35,881 nucleotides of DNA from Alphaproteobacteria bacterium (GCA_017307275.1 JAFKFK010000048.1:1-35881); one strand, 5' to 3'; shown: positions 1 through 8,544, counted from the stretch's first letter. Translations and numbers: made by a program. Notes: generated by a model from the sequence alone, not told the origin.

Positions 1-831
1 CGCTGCATCGAAATCCCCGGCCAGAAGCTGATCCCGCAATCGGCCTGCGTGCGACGCTATCCCGCCGAGGAGCGCGGCGGCTGGATCTGGGTCTGGATGG
101 GCGAGGCCGCGGCGGCCGATCCGACGTCGATCCCCGGCTCGGTGCGGCTTGACGATCCGGCCTACTGCATGCGCAGCGGACAGATGGACTACGCCGCGCA
201 CTATCTGCTGATCGACGACAATCTGCTCGACCTCTCGCACCTCACCTTCGCGCACGAGAAGACGCTAGGCCTCGACATGCCGCAATGGGCCGACGAGCGG
301 CCGCGCATTCAGCCGCTGGAGCGCGGCCTGCGCGTGCAGCGCTGGCTGCGCAACCAGCCGTCGCGCGGCTTCATGCGCCGTTGGGGCGAAGTGCTCGATC
401 TGTGGAACAGCTACGACTTTCTGTTCCCGGGGATCTTCCTGCTGCGCACCGCCTTCTATCCGGTCGGTACCGCCGACCGCTTGAATCGCAAGGAACCGGA
501 CGAAGCGCCGCTTTTCCTGCGTTACGACGATCAGGCGGTGACTCCTATCGGCGACCGCACGGCGCGGTACTTCTACGCGGCTGGCGCCCGGAGTGCCGAT
601 ATCGACGCCGATCGGGTGGGGCGGCTGTTCGCCATCGTCGAGGCGGCGTTCGGCGAGGACAAGGCGATCATCGAGGCGCAGCAGAAACTGATCGACCTCG
701 ATCCGTCGCGCCGTATGCTGCCGACAAGCCTCGATGCCGGACCGACGCAGTTCCGCAAACTCGTGCAGGTCCTGCTCGACCAAGATGGACAACCGGGCCC
801 GATGGCCAATAGCCAGGTGAAAGCTTCCTGA
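1..831 (+). CDS. Rieske non-heme iron oxygenase, alpha subunit (5' truncated by window edge)
   Basis: The frame is open from base 1, so the gene begins outside the window; the first in-window GTG (49) is internal. Seen: the segment G-G-W-I-W-V-W-M-G, typical of the end of the Rieske domain, then D-N-L-L-D-L-S-H-L-T-F-A-H, which matches the D/N-x-x-D-x-x-H-x4-H mononuclear-iron ligand motif of vanillate O-demethylase and phthalate-dioxygenase type oxygenases. The [2Fe-2S] ligands (C-x-H, C-x2-H) must lie upstream. The family hydroxylates or demethylates aromatic acids using electrons from a separate reductase, in the cytoplasm. The stop is one base before the next ATG, so it is probably translationally coupled to the molybdenum-hydroxylase gene. 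The substrate cannot be inferred. Confidence 0.88.
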   Translation, partial: RCIEIPGQKLIPQSACVRRYPAEERGGWIWVWMGEAAAADPTSIPGSVRLDDPAYCMRSGQMDYAAHYLLIDDNLLDLSHLTFAHEKTLGLDMPQWADERPRIQPLERGLRVQRWLRNQPSRGFMRRWGEVLDLWNSYDFLFPGIFLLRTAFYPVGTADRLNRKEPDEAPLFLRYDDQAVTPIGDRTARYFYAAGARSADIDADRVGRLFAIVEAAFGEDKAIIEAQQKLIDLDPSRRMLPTSLDAGPTQFRKLVQVLLDQDGQPGPMANSQVKAS

Positions 832-832
832 G

Positions 833-3154
833 ATGCCAGATACGAATATGGATGTGCGGTCGATCCGCCGCCTCGAAGACGCGCGCTTCCTTCTGGGCCG
901 CGGGCGCTATCTCGAGGACATTGCCGCACCGACGGCGCTGGCCGGGCATGTGCTGCGCTCGCCGCATGCTCATGCCCTGATCCGACGGATCGATACCGCT
1001 CAGGCCGCCGCGTTGCCCGGCGTGCACTTGATTGCAACGGCGGCAGACCTTGCGGCCGACGGGCTCGGGCATCTGCCCTGCATGGCGGCCGTGAAGCCCC
1101 TGATCGTGCCGCCCCGGCCGGCGCTGGCCGAGGGACGCGTCCGCCATGTCGGCGATCCGGTGGCGTTCGTCGTCGCCGACAATGCCGACATCGCCCGCGA
1201 AGCCGCGGAACTGATCGAGGTCGAGTACGAGCCGCTGCCCTCCGTCGTCGACGGAAGCGCGGCCCTTGCGGCCGGCGCGCCCGCATTGTGGGAGCAGGCG
1301 CCGGGCAACCTCGCCTATCATGTGCAGCGCGGCGAGCATGACGCCGTGCAGCGTGCCTTGAAGGACGCTACGCATGTTGTCGAAGTCGAGGTGATGAACA
1401 ACCGCGTCGTGGTCGTGCCGTTGGAGCCTCGCGCCGGCATCGCCCGCTACGACGCCGCCAGCGATGTCATGGACCTCGAACTCACGGGGCAGGGCTTGCA
1501 CGGCATCCGCCGTCAGCTCGCGGAGTTCGTGTTCAAAGTGCCGCTGGATCGCATTCAGCTTCACGCCCCCGATGTCGGCGGCGGCTTCGGGATGAAGAAC
1601 TTCCTCTATCCCGAATGGGTGCTGCTGCTCTGGGCCGCGCGTCGGCTGGGTCGGCCGGTCCGTTGGATCGCCGACCGCGCCGAGGAGTTCGTGACCGGCG
1701 CGCAGGGGCGCGACATCGAGGCTCGGGCAAAGCTTGCGCTCGATGCGAGCGGCCGCTTCCTCGCGCTGGACGTGGCGATGGTAGCCAATCTCGGCGCCTA
1801 TCTCTCGGGCAACGGGCCGGGCGCCTCCGTCGTCGCGGCCTCGACCGCGCAGGGCGGCGTCTACGATATCCCGGCCATCGCCGTCGATATCCGCGGCGCG
1901 CTCACCAACACCGTGCCGGTCGACGCCTATCGCGGTGCCGGCAAGCCCGAAGCCAACTACATCATCGAGCGCGCCATCGAGGCGGCGGCGCGTGCGATTG
2001 GGCGCGATCCCGCCGATCTGCGCCGGCAGAACCTGATCGCTGCTTTCCCGCATCGCACGGCCATGGGCATGGCGATCGATTCCGGCGCCTTTGCCGACAA
2101 TCTCGAAGCGGCCATCCAGCGTGCCGACACGACCAGCTTCGAAGCACGACGCACGGAATCGCAGGCCAAGGGGCTGCTGCGCGGGATCGGCGTGGCGTGT
2201 TTCCTCGAAACGTCGCGCGGCGCGCCCAACGAGGGCGCGGAGGTGCGCTTCGAGAGCGATGGCACTGTGACCATTGCCGTCGGCACCGAGTCGAACGGGC
2301 AGGGGCACGAGACGGCCTTCGCGCAGATCGCGGCCGAGCATCTCGGCCTGCCCATCGCGGCGTTCCGATACGTGCAGGCCGATACGCGCGCGGTGCGCAG
2401 CGGCGCCGGCCATGGCGGCGCGCGGTCGATGCACATGGGCGGCGCGGCACTGGTCAAGGCGATGGAGGCGGCACTCGCGAAGGCACGCCAGCTCGCCGCG
2501 CACCTGTTGCAGGCGACGACCGACGAGCTCGACTACAAGCAGGGGCGCTTCACCGTCCGCGGCAGCGACCGCGCAATCGATCTCGCCACGCTCGCCCGGA
2601 GTGCCGGCGATCCGGCCAACCTGCCGGATGGGATGGCGCCGGGAAACGGCCTCGGCGAGCATGTGCTGAACATCACCGACGTCTTCACCTTTCCCAGCGG
2701 CTGCCATGTCGCGGAGGTCGAGGTCGATCCCGAGACCGGCGCGATCCGGCTCGTCGACTATACGGCGATCGACGACTATGGCCGGCTGATCAATCCGATG
2801 CTGACGGAAGGCCAGGTGCAGGGCGGGGTGGCGCAAGGCATCGGTCAGGCCCTGCTGGAACACACGGTCTACGATCCGCGGTCCGGCCAGCTCCTCAGCG
2901 GCTCGTTGATGGACTACGCCCTGCCGCGCGCCGACGACCTGCCGTCGTTCGACATCGCCCTGATCGAGCGTCCGACCGCTGCCAATCCGCTGGGCGTAAA
3001 GGGCTCGGGTCAGGCAGGATGCATCGGCGCGCCACAGACGGTGATGGCGGCCGTTCTCGATGCGCTGCGTCCGGCTGGCGTGCAGAGCCTCGACATGCCG
3101 GCGACGCCGTCGCGGGTCTGGCAGGCGCTGCAGGCGGCGAAAGCCGGTCCGTAG
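833..3154 (+). CDS. Xanthine dehydrogenase/CoxL-family molybdopterin-binding subunit
   Basis: 773 residues, the usual length for the large subunit of molybdenum hydroxylases. Seen: N-terminal R-R-x-E-D-x-R-F-L-x-G-x-G-R-Y, the molybdopterin contact G-G-G-F-G-M-K near residue 250, A-Y-R-G-A-G-K-P-E-A, and near the C-terminus G-V-K-G-S-G-Q-A-G. In characterised relatives the last motif is G-x-G-E, with the Glu acting as catalytic base; here codon 727 (3011-3013) is CAG, Gln. The family hydroxylates aldehydes, N-heterocycles or CO and normally needs small [2Fe-2S] and medium FAD subunits. Neither is in the window, although they could lie upstream of base 1. The ATG is one base after the Rieske oxygenase stop, so the two probably form one catabolic operon. 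The substrate is unknown. Confidence 0.9.
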   Translation: MPDTNMDVRSIRRLEDARFLLGRGRYLEDIAAPTALAGHVLRSPHAHALIRRIDTAQAAALPGVHLIATAADLAADGLGHLPCMAAVKPLIVPPRPALAEGRVRHVGDPVAFVVADNADIAREAAELIEVEYEPLPSVVDGSAALAAGAPALWEQAPGNLAYHVQRGEHDAVQRALKDATHVVEVEVMNNRVVVVPLEPRAGIARYDAASDVMDLELTGQGLHGIRRQLAEFVFKVPLDRIQLHAPDVGGGFGMKNFLYPEWVLLLWAARRLGRPVRWIADRAEEFVTGAQGRDIEARAKLALDASGRFLALDVAMVANLGAYLSGNGPGASVVAASTAQGGVYDIPAIAVDIRGALTNTVPVDAYRGAGKPEANYIIERAIEAAARAIGRDPADLRRQNLIAAFPHRTAMGMAIDSGAFADNLEAAIQRADTTSFEARRTESQAKGLLRGIGVACFLETSRGAPNEGAEVRFESDGTVTIAVGTESNGQGHETAFAQIAAEHLGLPIAAFRYVQADTRAVRSGAGHGGARSMHMGGAALVKAMEAALAKARQLAAHLLQATTDELDYKQGRFTVRGSDRAIDLATLARSAGDPANLPDGMAPGNGLGEHVLNITDVFTFPSGCHVAEVEVDPETGAIRLVDYTAIDDYGRLINPMLTEGQVQGGVAQGIGQALLEHTVYDPRSGQLLSGSLMDYALPRADDLPSFDIALIERPTAANPLGVKGSGQAGCIGAPQTVMAAVLDALRPAGVQSLDMPATPSRVWQALQAAKAGP

Positions 3155-3181
3155 CCTTTGTCGATGTAGCCGCCGTTACGG

Positions 3182-3988
3182 TTACTGCGCGGCGGCCAGG
3201 TAGCGCGCCAGCGAGCCTGCCTTGTCGGCAGGCAGCTTGCCCGGCGCCTCGTTGAGCTTGATGCCGAGATCGCACGCTTCTTCGTTGGAGAGGCGCTGCA
3301 AGGTACGCAGTTTGTCGAAATCGGCCGGCGTCAATCCGGCTTCGCCCAGGACGACGGCGACGTCGGCGTCGCTGAGAGCATGCGGTGGCGTGGCATTCGC
3401 CTTGAGGGCGGCGCGGCCGGCGCGATAGGCCTTCTCCATGGCCGAGAGCATGTCGCGCATCAGCTTCTGCGCCGTGGCGTCGAGCTTCTCGCCGCGCTGG
3501 ATGCCGATCAGGACGAGCTCGCGACACGTGGCCGGGTCGACGCTCTTGAGGTGGCGCATCAACGCCAGCCGCGCCGCGAGGACCGCCTGGGCGTCGGCCG
3601 CGTCGGTGGCTTTAAGTGCGGGCACGATCTGGGTGGCGCGCAGTTCGGTCATCAAGGCGAGCGGCCGCGGCGGCCCCTGGGTCGTCGGGTTGCGCAACTC
3701 CTCGCTCAACGACTTGCGCAGCCGGGCCTCGGCATCCGGCACGTCGTCCAGCACAAGTCCGACCAGCGGAAGGGCGCGAGCCTCGCTTACGGCCTGGTCG
3801 ACCAGTTCGGTATCGCTGCCGGTCAGGTATTCCAGACCATAGACCGTCGCACTGCCGGCGATGGCCGCCGCGATGGCTGCAATTGTGGTGCGCTTGAGTT
3901 GCTGCGCCGCCGGTCGGGCACGGCCGAACAGGTGGACGATGGCGGCCACCGCGAGGGTGATGGCGACGACGATGGCAACCTTTTCCAC
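3182..3988 (-). CDS. Hypothetical membrane-anchored protein
   Basis: 268 residues from a GTG start at 3988, chosen because GGAG lies 7 bases before it; an in-frame TTG at 3994 would sit almost on top of that site. Seen: two hydrophobic N-terminal segments (about residues 3-22 and 37-56) separated by a basic stretch, then a long soluble, mostly helical, Ala/Leu-rich part with a few Cys. I recognise no catalytic motif or family. It ends 28 bases from the convergent molybdenum-hydroxylase gene and is divergent from the tandem SpoIIAA-like genes. It is probably a real gene, since the frame is long and has a membrane-anchor architecture, but its function is unassigned. Confidence 0.7.
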   Translation of the reverse strand: MEKVAIVVAITLAVAAIVHLFGRARPAAQQLKRTTIAAIAAAIAGSATVYGLEYLTGSDTELVDQAVSEARALPLVGLVLDDVPDAEARLRKSLSEELRNPTTQGPPRPLALMTELRATQIVPALKATDAADAQAVLAARLALMRHLKSVDPATCRELVLIGIQRGEKLDATAQKLMRDMLSAMEKAYRAGRAALKANATPPHALSDADVAVVLGEAGLTPADFDKLRTLQRLSNEEACDLGIKLNEAPGKLPADKAGSLARYLAAAQ

Positions 3989-4075
3989 TAACAATCTCCG
4001 GGTTCACGCGGTCCGACGGCGACCAATCCTTGCGCAGGGCTGCGGTAAAATGTAGGCAGGCGAACGAACGCCCCT

Positions 4076-4456
4076 ATGCCTATCCACATCGATTTCTTTC
4101 ACCCCGCCCGCCTGGCTGTCGTCGTGGCCCGCGGCGTCGTTACCGGTGAGGATATCTCCGAGGGGATTCGCCAGATGTTGGCGAGCGGCGCAATGCATTA
4201 TCGCAAGCTTGTCGACATTTCTTCACCATCGTCGCCGATGAGTGAAGAAGATATCGAGAGAATTGCCATTTTCATGCGATCCCAACCCAATGCGGCGTCT
4301 CGGGGGCCGGTGGCCTTCCTGATCAGTCCTGGGAGGGCTGCCGACCAGGCCGTGAGGTTCGCCAAGATGACCGAAGGCGAGCGGCCCGTGAAGGTGTTCC
4401 ACAGCCTGCACGAGGCGCGGAAATGGCTGGAGCAGCAGCCGGTGGGAACGCTCTGA
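4076..4456 (+). CDS. SpoIIAA/STAS-like small protein, copy 1
   Basis: 126 residues. Its plan is alternating short strands and helices: M-P-I-H-I-D-F-F at the start, a central Y-R-K-L-V-D-I-S, and a terminal V-K-V-F-H-S-L-H-E-A-R-K-W-L. It is clearly paralogous to the next gene; both share H-Y-R-K-(L/I)-(V/I)-D-I, E-R-P-V and H-E-A-R-(K/R)-W-L at the same spacing. The pattern resembles SpoIIAA-like/STAS-fold proteins common in alphaproteobacteria, which are of unknown function and usually lack the phosphorylatable Ser context of true anti-anti-sigma factors. Cytoplasmic, with no signal or membrane segment. The family call is inference from pattern only. Confidence 0.75.
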   Translation: MPIHIDFFHPARLAVVVARGVVTGEDISEGIRQMLASGAMHYRKLVDISSPSSPMSEEDIERIAIFMRSQPNAASRGPVAFLISPGRAADQAVRFAKMTEGERPVKVFHSLHEARKWLEQQPVGTL

Positions 4457-4560
4457 GGCGATCTAATTGCGGCATTACTGCAAGGGTATGCCGTCGCGTG
4501 ATCCAACGACCCCGAGGTAGCGTAGGACCTAGGATCCTTCGCTGACTTCAAGTTGGGGAC

Positions 4561-4935
4561 ATGCCGTTCAAGCTCGATATTTTCGCGCCCGACCGGATCG
4601 TCGTGGGGGTCGCGCGTGGTGATATCTCCACCGCCGATCTCGCGGCCTTCGTGCAGGAGATGATTGCCGCCGGAGTCCTGCATTATCGCAAGATCATCGA
4701 TATCACGTCGGCAACGTCGAGCATCGGTAAAGACGAGCTGTCGGTGATTGCCGAACGGCTACGCACGACGCCGGTTCTGAGACCGCGCGGGCCACTCGCC
4801 ATTGTCGCCGATCACAAGCGCGGCGACCTGGCGCGGCTCTTCATGTCGATGACCTCGGACGAGCGGCCGGTCGAGGTCTTCCGCAGCATCCACGAGGCGC
4901 GCAGGTGGTTGCTGGAATCGAAGCTCCCGCTTTAG
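4561..4935 (+). CDS. SpoIIAA/STAS-like small protein, copy 2
   Basis: 124 residues, paralogue of the preceding gene, from which it is separated by 104 bases. Shared blocks are the start M-P-F-K-L-D-I-F, H-Y-R-K-I-I-D-I, R-G-P-L-A-I, S-D-E-R-P-V-E-V-F and H-E-A-R-R-W-L. A purine-rich GGGGAC directly precedes the ATG. The arrangement indicates a local gene duplication followed by substantial divergence. A single-domain regulatory or scaffolding role is possible, but no partner is encoded nearby. It is convergent with the DUF4189 gene, with stops 10 bases apart. Confidence 0.75.
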   Translation: MPFKLDIFAPDRIVVGVARGDISTADLAAFVQEMIAAGVLHYRKIIDITSATSSIGKDELSVIAERLRTTPVLRPRGPLAIVADHKRGDLARLFMSMTSDERPVEVFRSIHEARRWLLESKLPL

Positions 4936-4945
4936 TGACGAAGCG

Positions 4946-5311
4946 TCAGTCGAAGCAGCGGCCACTGCGAATGGTGCAGGAATCGGCGACCACGCGGGCG
5001 TTGCATTCGCTCCACGCCGATTGCTCCGCCGCATCCTTGGTCGGGCCGGCGCCGTAGCCCGAGGCCTCGCCGTTGCCGCTGTGCGCGTAGGAGACACACC
5101 GGGCGGGCGCTGCAAGGCGGATAGCGCAGGTCGGACCACCGCCGCATTCGGCACGCGCCGAGATTTCGGCGGCCTCGCGTGTCGCCATGCCGACGGCGAC
5201 GCCAAAGTTTCTCTGACCGTCGCTGGCGACGGCGCCCCACACTTCCTGGGCCTCGGCGGTCGCGTTCATCGCGAACAGGGCCGCCAGCAGGATCGCTGCC
5301 TTCTTCATCAT
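4946..5311 (-). CDS. Secreted DUF4189-type protein
   Basis: 121 residues starting M-M-K-K followed by a hydrophobic signal segment and a likely cleavage after A-E-A. The mature part has the DUF4189 look: W-G-A-V-A, repeated A-x-x-x-A-x-x-x-C, and six Cys that could form disulfides in the periplasm. The start ATG (5311-5309) overlaps the stop TGA (5310-5308) of the upstream hydrolase as ATGA, so translation is probably coupled. It is the last gene of the four-gene minus-strand operon that begins at 8134. Its function is unknown; in other proteins the domain is a small periplasmic or stress-related module. Confidence 0.82.
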   Translation of the reverse strand: MMKKAAILLAALFAMNATAEAQEVWGAVASDGQRNFGVAVGMATREAAEISARAECGGGPTCAIRLAAPARCVSYAHSGNGEASGYGAGPTKDAAEQSAWSECNARVVADSCTIRSGRCFD

Positions 5312-6054
5312 GGCGTGTTCTTCTCCAGGAAGGAGCGGACGCGCTGGATCGACTCCTGCAGGTAGGTCGGTCCACGCCAGTCCGTCTGCACCTCGATGTT
5401 CGGCGCCAGCGCGGCGATCTCGTCGCTGGTCTTGGCCGGATGCGGTTTGTCGGTGCCGGGTTGGAGGAGAAGTGGCGTCTTGCAGTTCTTGACGAAATCG
5501 CGCGTGACGGAGAAGACGAAGTCGCCGCCGAACATGTTGTGGCCGAACGAGTCGATGGTGGCCTGGGAAATGTTCGGATCGCGCGCCCGCACCGTCTCGC
5601 CATAGCCCTTCACGGCGGCGTCCCAGGTGTCGCGGTTCTCGTGCAGGCCGATCGGGTTCTGCAGTACCGCCGCGGCCACACGATCGGGCGCCTGCTCGAT
5701 CGCCTCGAAACAGTAGCTGCCGCCGATGCAGCCGCCCATGACGTGGAACTTCCCGAAGCCGAGATGGTCCATCAGCGCAACATGGTCGGCGGCGAAAGTG
5801 TGCCAGCCATGGTCTGGCTTCACATCGGCCACCGACTTGCCGGCGTTGCGCTGGTCCATGCCGATCACGGTGAAGCGATCGGCGAGCGCCTGCATGGGAT
5901 TCATCCACGCGGCCGGCTGGCCCGGATTGGCCGGGCTCTCCTTCCAGAGACCGAGCTGCGATTTCAGCCCGCCGGGTGCGTAGAGCAGCAGCGGGAAGCC
6001 CGTGCCATGGACCTCGTAGTAGATCTCGGCATCGGGCCTCTTCAGTATCGGCAT
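5308..6054 (-). CDS. Alpha/beta hydrolase with cysteine nucleophile elbow
   Basis: 248 residues with the alpha/beta-hydrolase plan: I-Y-Y-E-V-H-G-T-G-F-P-L-L-L near the start, D-Q-R-N-A-G-K-S (the D-x-R-G-x-G-x-S-like loop) near 67-74, and a nucleophile elbow G-G-C-I-G-G with Cys109 where most members have Ser. Dienelactone hydrolases also use Cys. The usual C-terminal catalytic His is not obvious, since the segment after T-D-K-P-H-P ends without another His. It could be an esterase, a C-C hydrolase or a degenerate enzyme. It lies 19 bases after a Bug solute-binding gene, which hints at hydrolysis of an imported carboxylate or lactone, and overlaps the DUF4189 gene by four bases. Confidence 0.85.
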   Translation of the reverse strand: MPILKRPDAEIYYEVHGTGFPLLLYAPGGLKSQLGLWKESPANPGQPAAWMNPMQALADRFTVIGMDQRNAGKSVADVKPDHGWHTFAADHVALMDHLGFGKFHVMGGCIGGSYCFEAIEQAPDRVAAAVLQNPIGLHENRDTWDAAVKGYGETVRARDPNISQATIDSFGHNMFGGDFVFSVTRDFVKNCKTPLLLQPGTDKPHPAKTSDEIAALAPNIEVQTDWRGPTYLQESIQRVRSFLEKNTP

Positions 6055-6073
6055 CGGTCTCTCCCCTTGGGCG

Positions 6074-7066
6074 TCAACCCTGCGGCTTGTAGCCGATCGA
6101 GTCGACGGTCCTCTTCCAGTCGCCGAGGTCCTTCACCAGGCGCGCCGTGAATTCTGCCGGAGTTGCCGGCTCCACGTCGAGGCCCAGTTCCACCAGCTTC
6201 TTCTGAACTTCGGGCAGGGCCAGGACCGCGTTCAGCTCCTTGTTCCAGGCATCGAGCAACGGCTTGGGCGTCTTGGCGGGCGCGAAGAAGACGTACCAGC
6301 CGAGCGAAGCGAGCTGCGGATAGCCGAGCTGGCTGATGGTGGGGATGTCCGGTGCCGAGGTGGTGGGTTTCACGCCCGACGTGAAGATCACCTTCACCTT
6401 GCCGGCGCGATGATGCTCGAGGAAATCGGTGATACCGCCGCAACCAGCGGCAATGTGGCCACCCTGCAGATCGGCAACCAGCGGGGCTGCGCCGCGATAG
6501 GGCACCGGCTCAAGCGGGATGCCGATTTCCTTGCCGGCCATGACGCCGAAGAAATGCGTCGAGGAGCCCAGCGCCGTCGTGCCGAAGCTGTGCCTGTCGG
6601 GGTTCTTCTTCAGCCACTCGATGTAGTCCTTGAGATTGTTCACGCCGATGGTCGGCGAGACGCAGAACGCCGTCTGCACCGTGCCGGCCTGGGCGACCGG
6701 CGCGATGTCGGTCACGGGGTCCCAGGTCACGCCGGGCATGGTGATTTTCTGGATGATCGTGGCGCTCGGCACATAGGCGATGGTCGTACCGTCGGGGGCT
6801 GAGTTCTTCAGGGTCTCGATGGCGATGGTGCCCGAGGCGCCGGCCTTGTTGTCGACCAGGACGTTGCGGCCGGTGCGCTGCTTCAGCGGCTCGGCCAGAT
6901 AGCGCGCCATCACGTCGGTACCGCCGCCGGCCGGGAAGCCGACCAGGATCTTGAGCGGCTTGTCGGGCAGGCCGGTCTGCTGCGCCCTCACGGAGGCAAG
7001 TGGTGCAGCAGCGGCGGCACCCGCCATCAGCAGCGAGGTGCGGCGGGTGATCAGCTTCTTCGTCAT
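6074..7066 (-). CDS. TctC/Bug-family tripartite tricarboxylate transporter binding protein
   Basis: 330 residues. The N-terminus T-R-R-T-S-L-L plus an Ala-rich segment ending near A-S-V-R-A-Q is a signal peptide, possibly Tat. Family marks seen: L-P-D-K-P-L-K-I-L-V-G-F-P-A-G-G-G-T-D, the acid-binding loop in Bug proteins, then V-D-N-K-A-G-A-S-G and the downstream D-I-P-T-I-S-Q-L-G-Y. It captures a small carboxylate in the periplasm. No TctA/TctB membrane subunits are nearby, as is usual for expanded Bug families. It sits between a phosphotransferase (12 bases) and the hydrolase (19 bases) in one operon. GGAG lies 9 bases before the ATG. Confidence 0.92.
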   Translation of the reverse strand: MTKKLITRRTSLLMAGAAAAAPLASVRAQQTGLPDKPLKILVGFPAGGGTDVMARYLAEPLKQRTGRNVLVDNKAGASGTIAIETLKNSAPDGTTIAYVPSATIIQKITMPGVTWDPVTDIAPVAQAGTVQTAFCVSPTIGVNNLKDYIEWLKKNPDRHSFGTTALGSSTHFFGVMAGKEIGIPLEPVPYRGAAPLVADLQGGHIAAGCGGITDFLEHHRAGKVKVIFTSGVKPTTSAPDIPTISQLGYPQLASLGWYVFFAPAKTPKPLLDAWNKELNAVLALPEVQKKLVELGLDVEPATPAEFTARLVKDLGDWKRTVDSIGYKPQG

Positions 7067-7078
7067 ATGCGTTTACTC

Positions 7079-8134
7079 CTAGGACACGAGGCTCCAGGCG
7101 AGTTCGGCGCGTTCGCGCGCCGCCCTGCCCATCTTGATTGATTCGGGATTAGCGGCGTTGCCGCCCAGCCCACGGCGGTAGACGCCTTGGGCAATCGCTG
7201 CGAGCCGGAACAGCGAGAAGGCGAGGTAGTAGTTCCAGTGCGGGATCGAGGTACGACCTGTGCGCCGGCAATAGGCGGCGACGTATTCGTTCTCCGTCGG
7301 CAAGCCGAGCTTGGCGAAGTCCACCGTGGCATAGCCGTGCGGCGGCTCCTTCAGGTGATAGCCAAGGCAGTTGTAGGCGATGTCGCAAAGCGGATGGCCA
7401 AGCGTCGACAGCTCCCAGTCGAGCACGGCGACGATGCGCGGCTCGGTGGGATGGACGATGAGGTTGCCCAGGCGATAGTCGCCATGGACGACGCCCGTGG
7501 GATCGCCATCGTCGGGAATGTTCTCGGGCAACCAGGCCGAGAGCTTGTCCATCGCCGGGATGTCTTCGGTCTTGAGCTCGGCGTACTGCTTGCTCCAGCG
7601 TCCGACCTGGCGGGCGATGTACTGGCCGCTGCGGCCGTAGTCGCCAAGGCCGACCTTCACCGGATCGACCTTGTGCAGGCGGGCAAGCACGTCGTTCATC
7701 GAGTCGAAGATGGCTGCGCGCTCGGCAGGAGTCCGGCCGGGCATCGACGGATCGATGAGGATGCGGCCTTCGACGGCATCCATGACGTAGAACATCTGGC
7801 CGATGACCGAGTCGTCGGTGCAAAGCAGCCGGGCGCGTGCCACGGGCACATCGGTATCGGCAAGGGCCGAGATCACGCGGTATTCGCGATCGACCTGGTG
7901 CGCCGAGGCCACGAGCTTGCCTGGCGGCTTCTTGCGCAGCACGAAGTCCTGGCGCTTGCCGGTCGACATTTCGGCCGAGACGAAGAAGGTCGGATTGGAA
8001 TGGCCGGAGTCGAACTGCCGAACGTCCAGACCGCCGCGATAGCCTTCGAGATGAGCCGTGAAATAGCGATCGAGCGAAGCGATATCGAAGCGATGTCGCT
8101 CCATGACGGGAACGGTATTGGCGTAAGTCGACAT
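7079..8134 (-). CDS. Phosphotransferase-family protein (APH fold, ACAD10-like)
   Basis: 351 residues with the aminoglycoside-phosphotransferase/choline-kinase fold. Seen: F-V-L-R-K-K-P-P-G near residue 65 (ATP lysine region), the catalytic loop H-G-D-Y-R-L-G-N, and L-D-W-E-L-S-T-L-G-H-P (metal-binding Asp). Such proteins are often encoded beside acyl-CoA dehydrogenases and may phosphorylate 4-hydroxyacyl-CoA or related substrates; that role is by analogy to ACAD10/11 only. It is the first gene of the minus-strand operon running to 4946. Cytoplasmic, normal length, active-site residues present. Confidence 0.9.
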   Translation of the reverse strand: MSTYANTVPVMERHRFDIASLDRYFTAHLEGYRGGLDVRQFDSGHSNPTFFVSAEMSTGKRQDFVLRKKPPGKLVASAHQVDREYRVISALADTDVPVARARLLCTDDSVIGQMFYVMDAVEGRILIDPSMPGRTPAERAAIFDSMNDVLARLHKVDPVKVGLGDYGRSGQYIARQVGRWSKQYAELKTEDIPAMDKLSAWLPENIPDDGDPTGVVHGDYRLGNLIVHPTEPRIVAVLDWELSTLGHPLCDIAYNCLGYHLKEPPHGYATVDFAKLGLPTENEYVAAYCRRTGRTSIPHWNYYLAFSLFRLAAIAQGVYRRGLGGNAANPESIKMGRAARERAELAWSLVS

Positions 8135-8246
8135 GCGCCGAACCTACGGGTGGCGGCGCGGTTTCGGCAAACGTCCGGTCCCGCAGGGAGGAATGGATTT
8201 TCGGAAACGAAGTCTGCGCTGAAAATCCGTGTCGATCAGCGGAGTT

Positions 8247-8501
8247 TCAGCGGCGCAGGGCGACGAAGCCTGCGACGCCTGCAGCACCCCACACGCCGCC
8301 GACGATGGCCAGAGCGCTCGCGGCATCGAGCTGGCGTTCGAGCACGACGAAGGCCGCGAAGGTGAAGCAGGCGCTGCTCACGACCAGCGCGACGCCGATT
8401 CCGAGCGTCAACAGGACGCGGTTGATCGCGTGGTCGGCGGCCGCGCGCAACGAGCGGGCCGCAGAGAACGTCGCTGCGGCCCGCAGGAGAGGGGCGATCA
8501 T
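8247..8501 (-). CDS. Small two-helix membrane protein (holin-like, YqjE-like)
   Basis: 84 residues: an amphipathic N-terminus, then two hydrophobic helices (about 28-52 and 60-81) and a terminal R-R. It follows the DUF883 gene by 43 bases. The pair resembles the yqjD-yqjE arrangement, in which the second gene encodes a phage-holin-like membrane protein linked to stress or stationary phase. The sequence is too short for a firm family call, so context carries the assignment. Confidence 0.65.
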   Translation of the reverse strand: MIAPLLRAAATFSAARSLRAAADHAINRVLLTLGIGVALVVSSACFTFAAFVVLERQLDAASALAIVGGVWGAAGVAGFVALRR

Positions 8502-8544
8502 GGAAGGTTGCGCGGAAGGTTGCTTGTTGCTTTTGGCGTACTTC

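Noticed and set aside
668..2863. Long minus-strand open frame of 731 codons
   Set aside because: It is antisense to the molybdenum hydroxylase, which has clear family motifs; long antisense frames are normal in GC-rich DNA.
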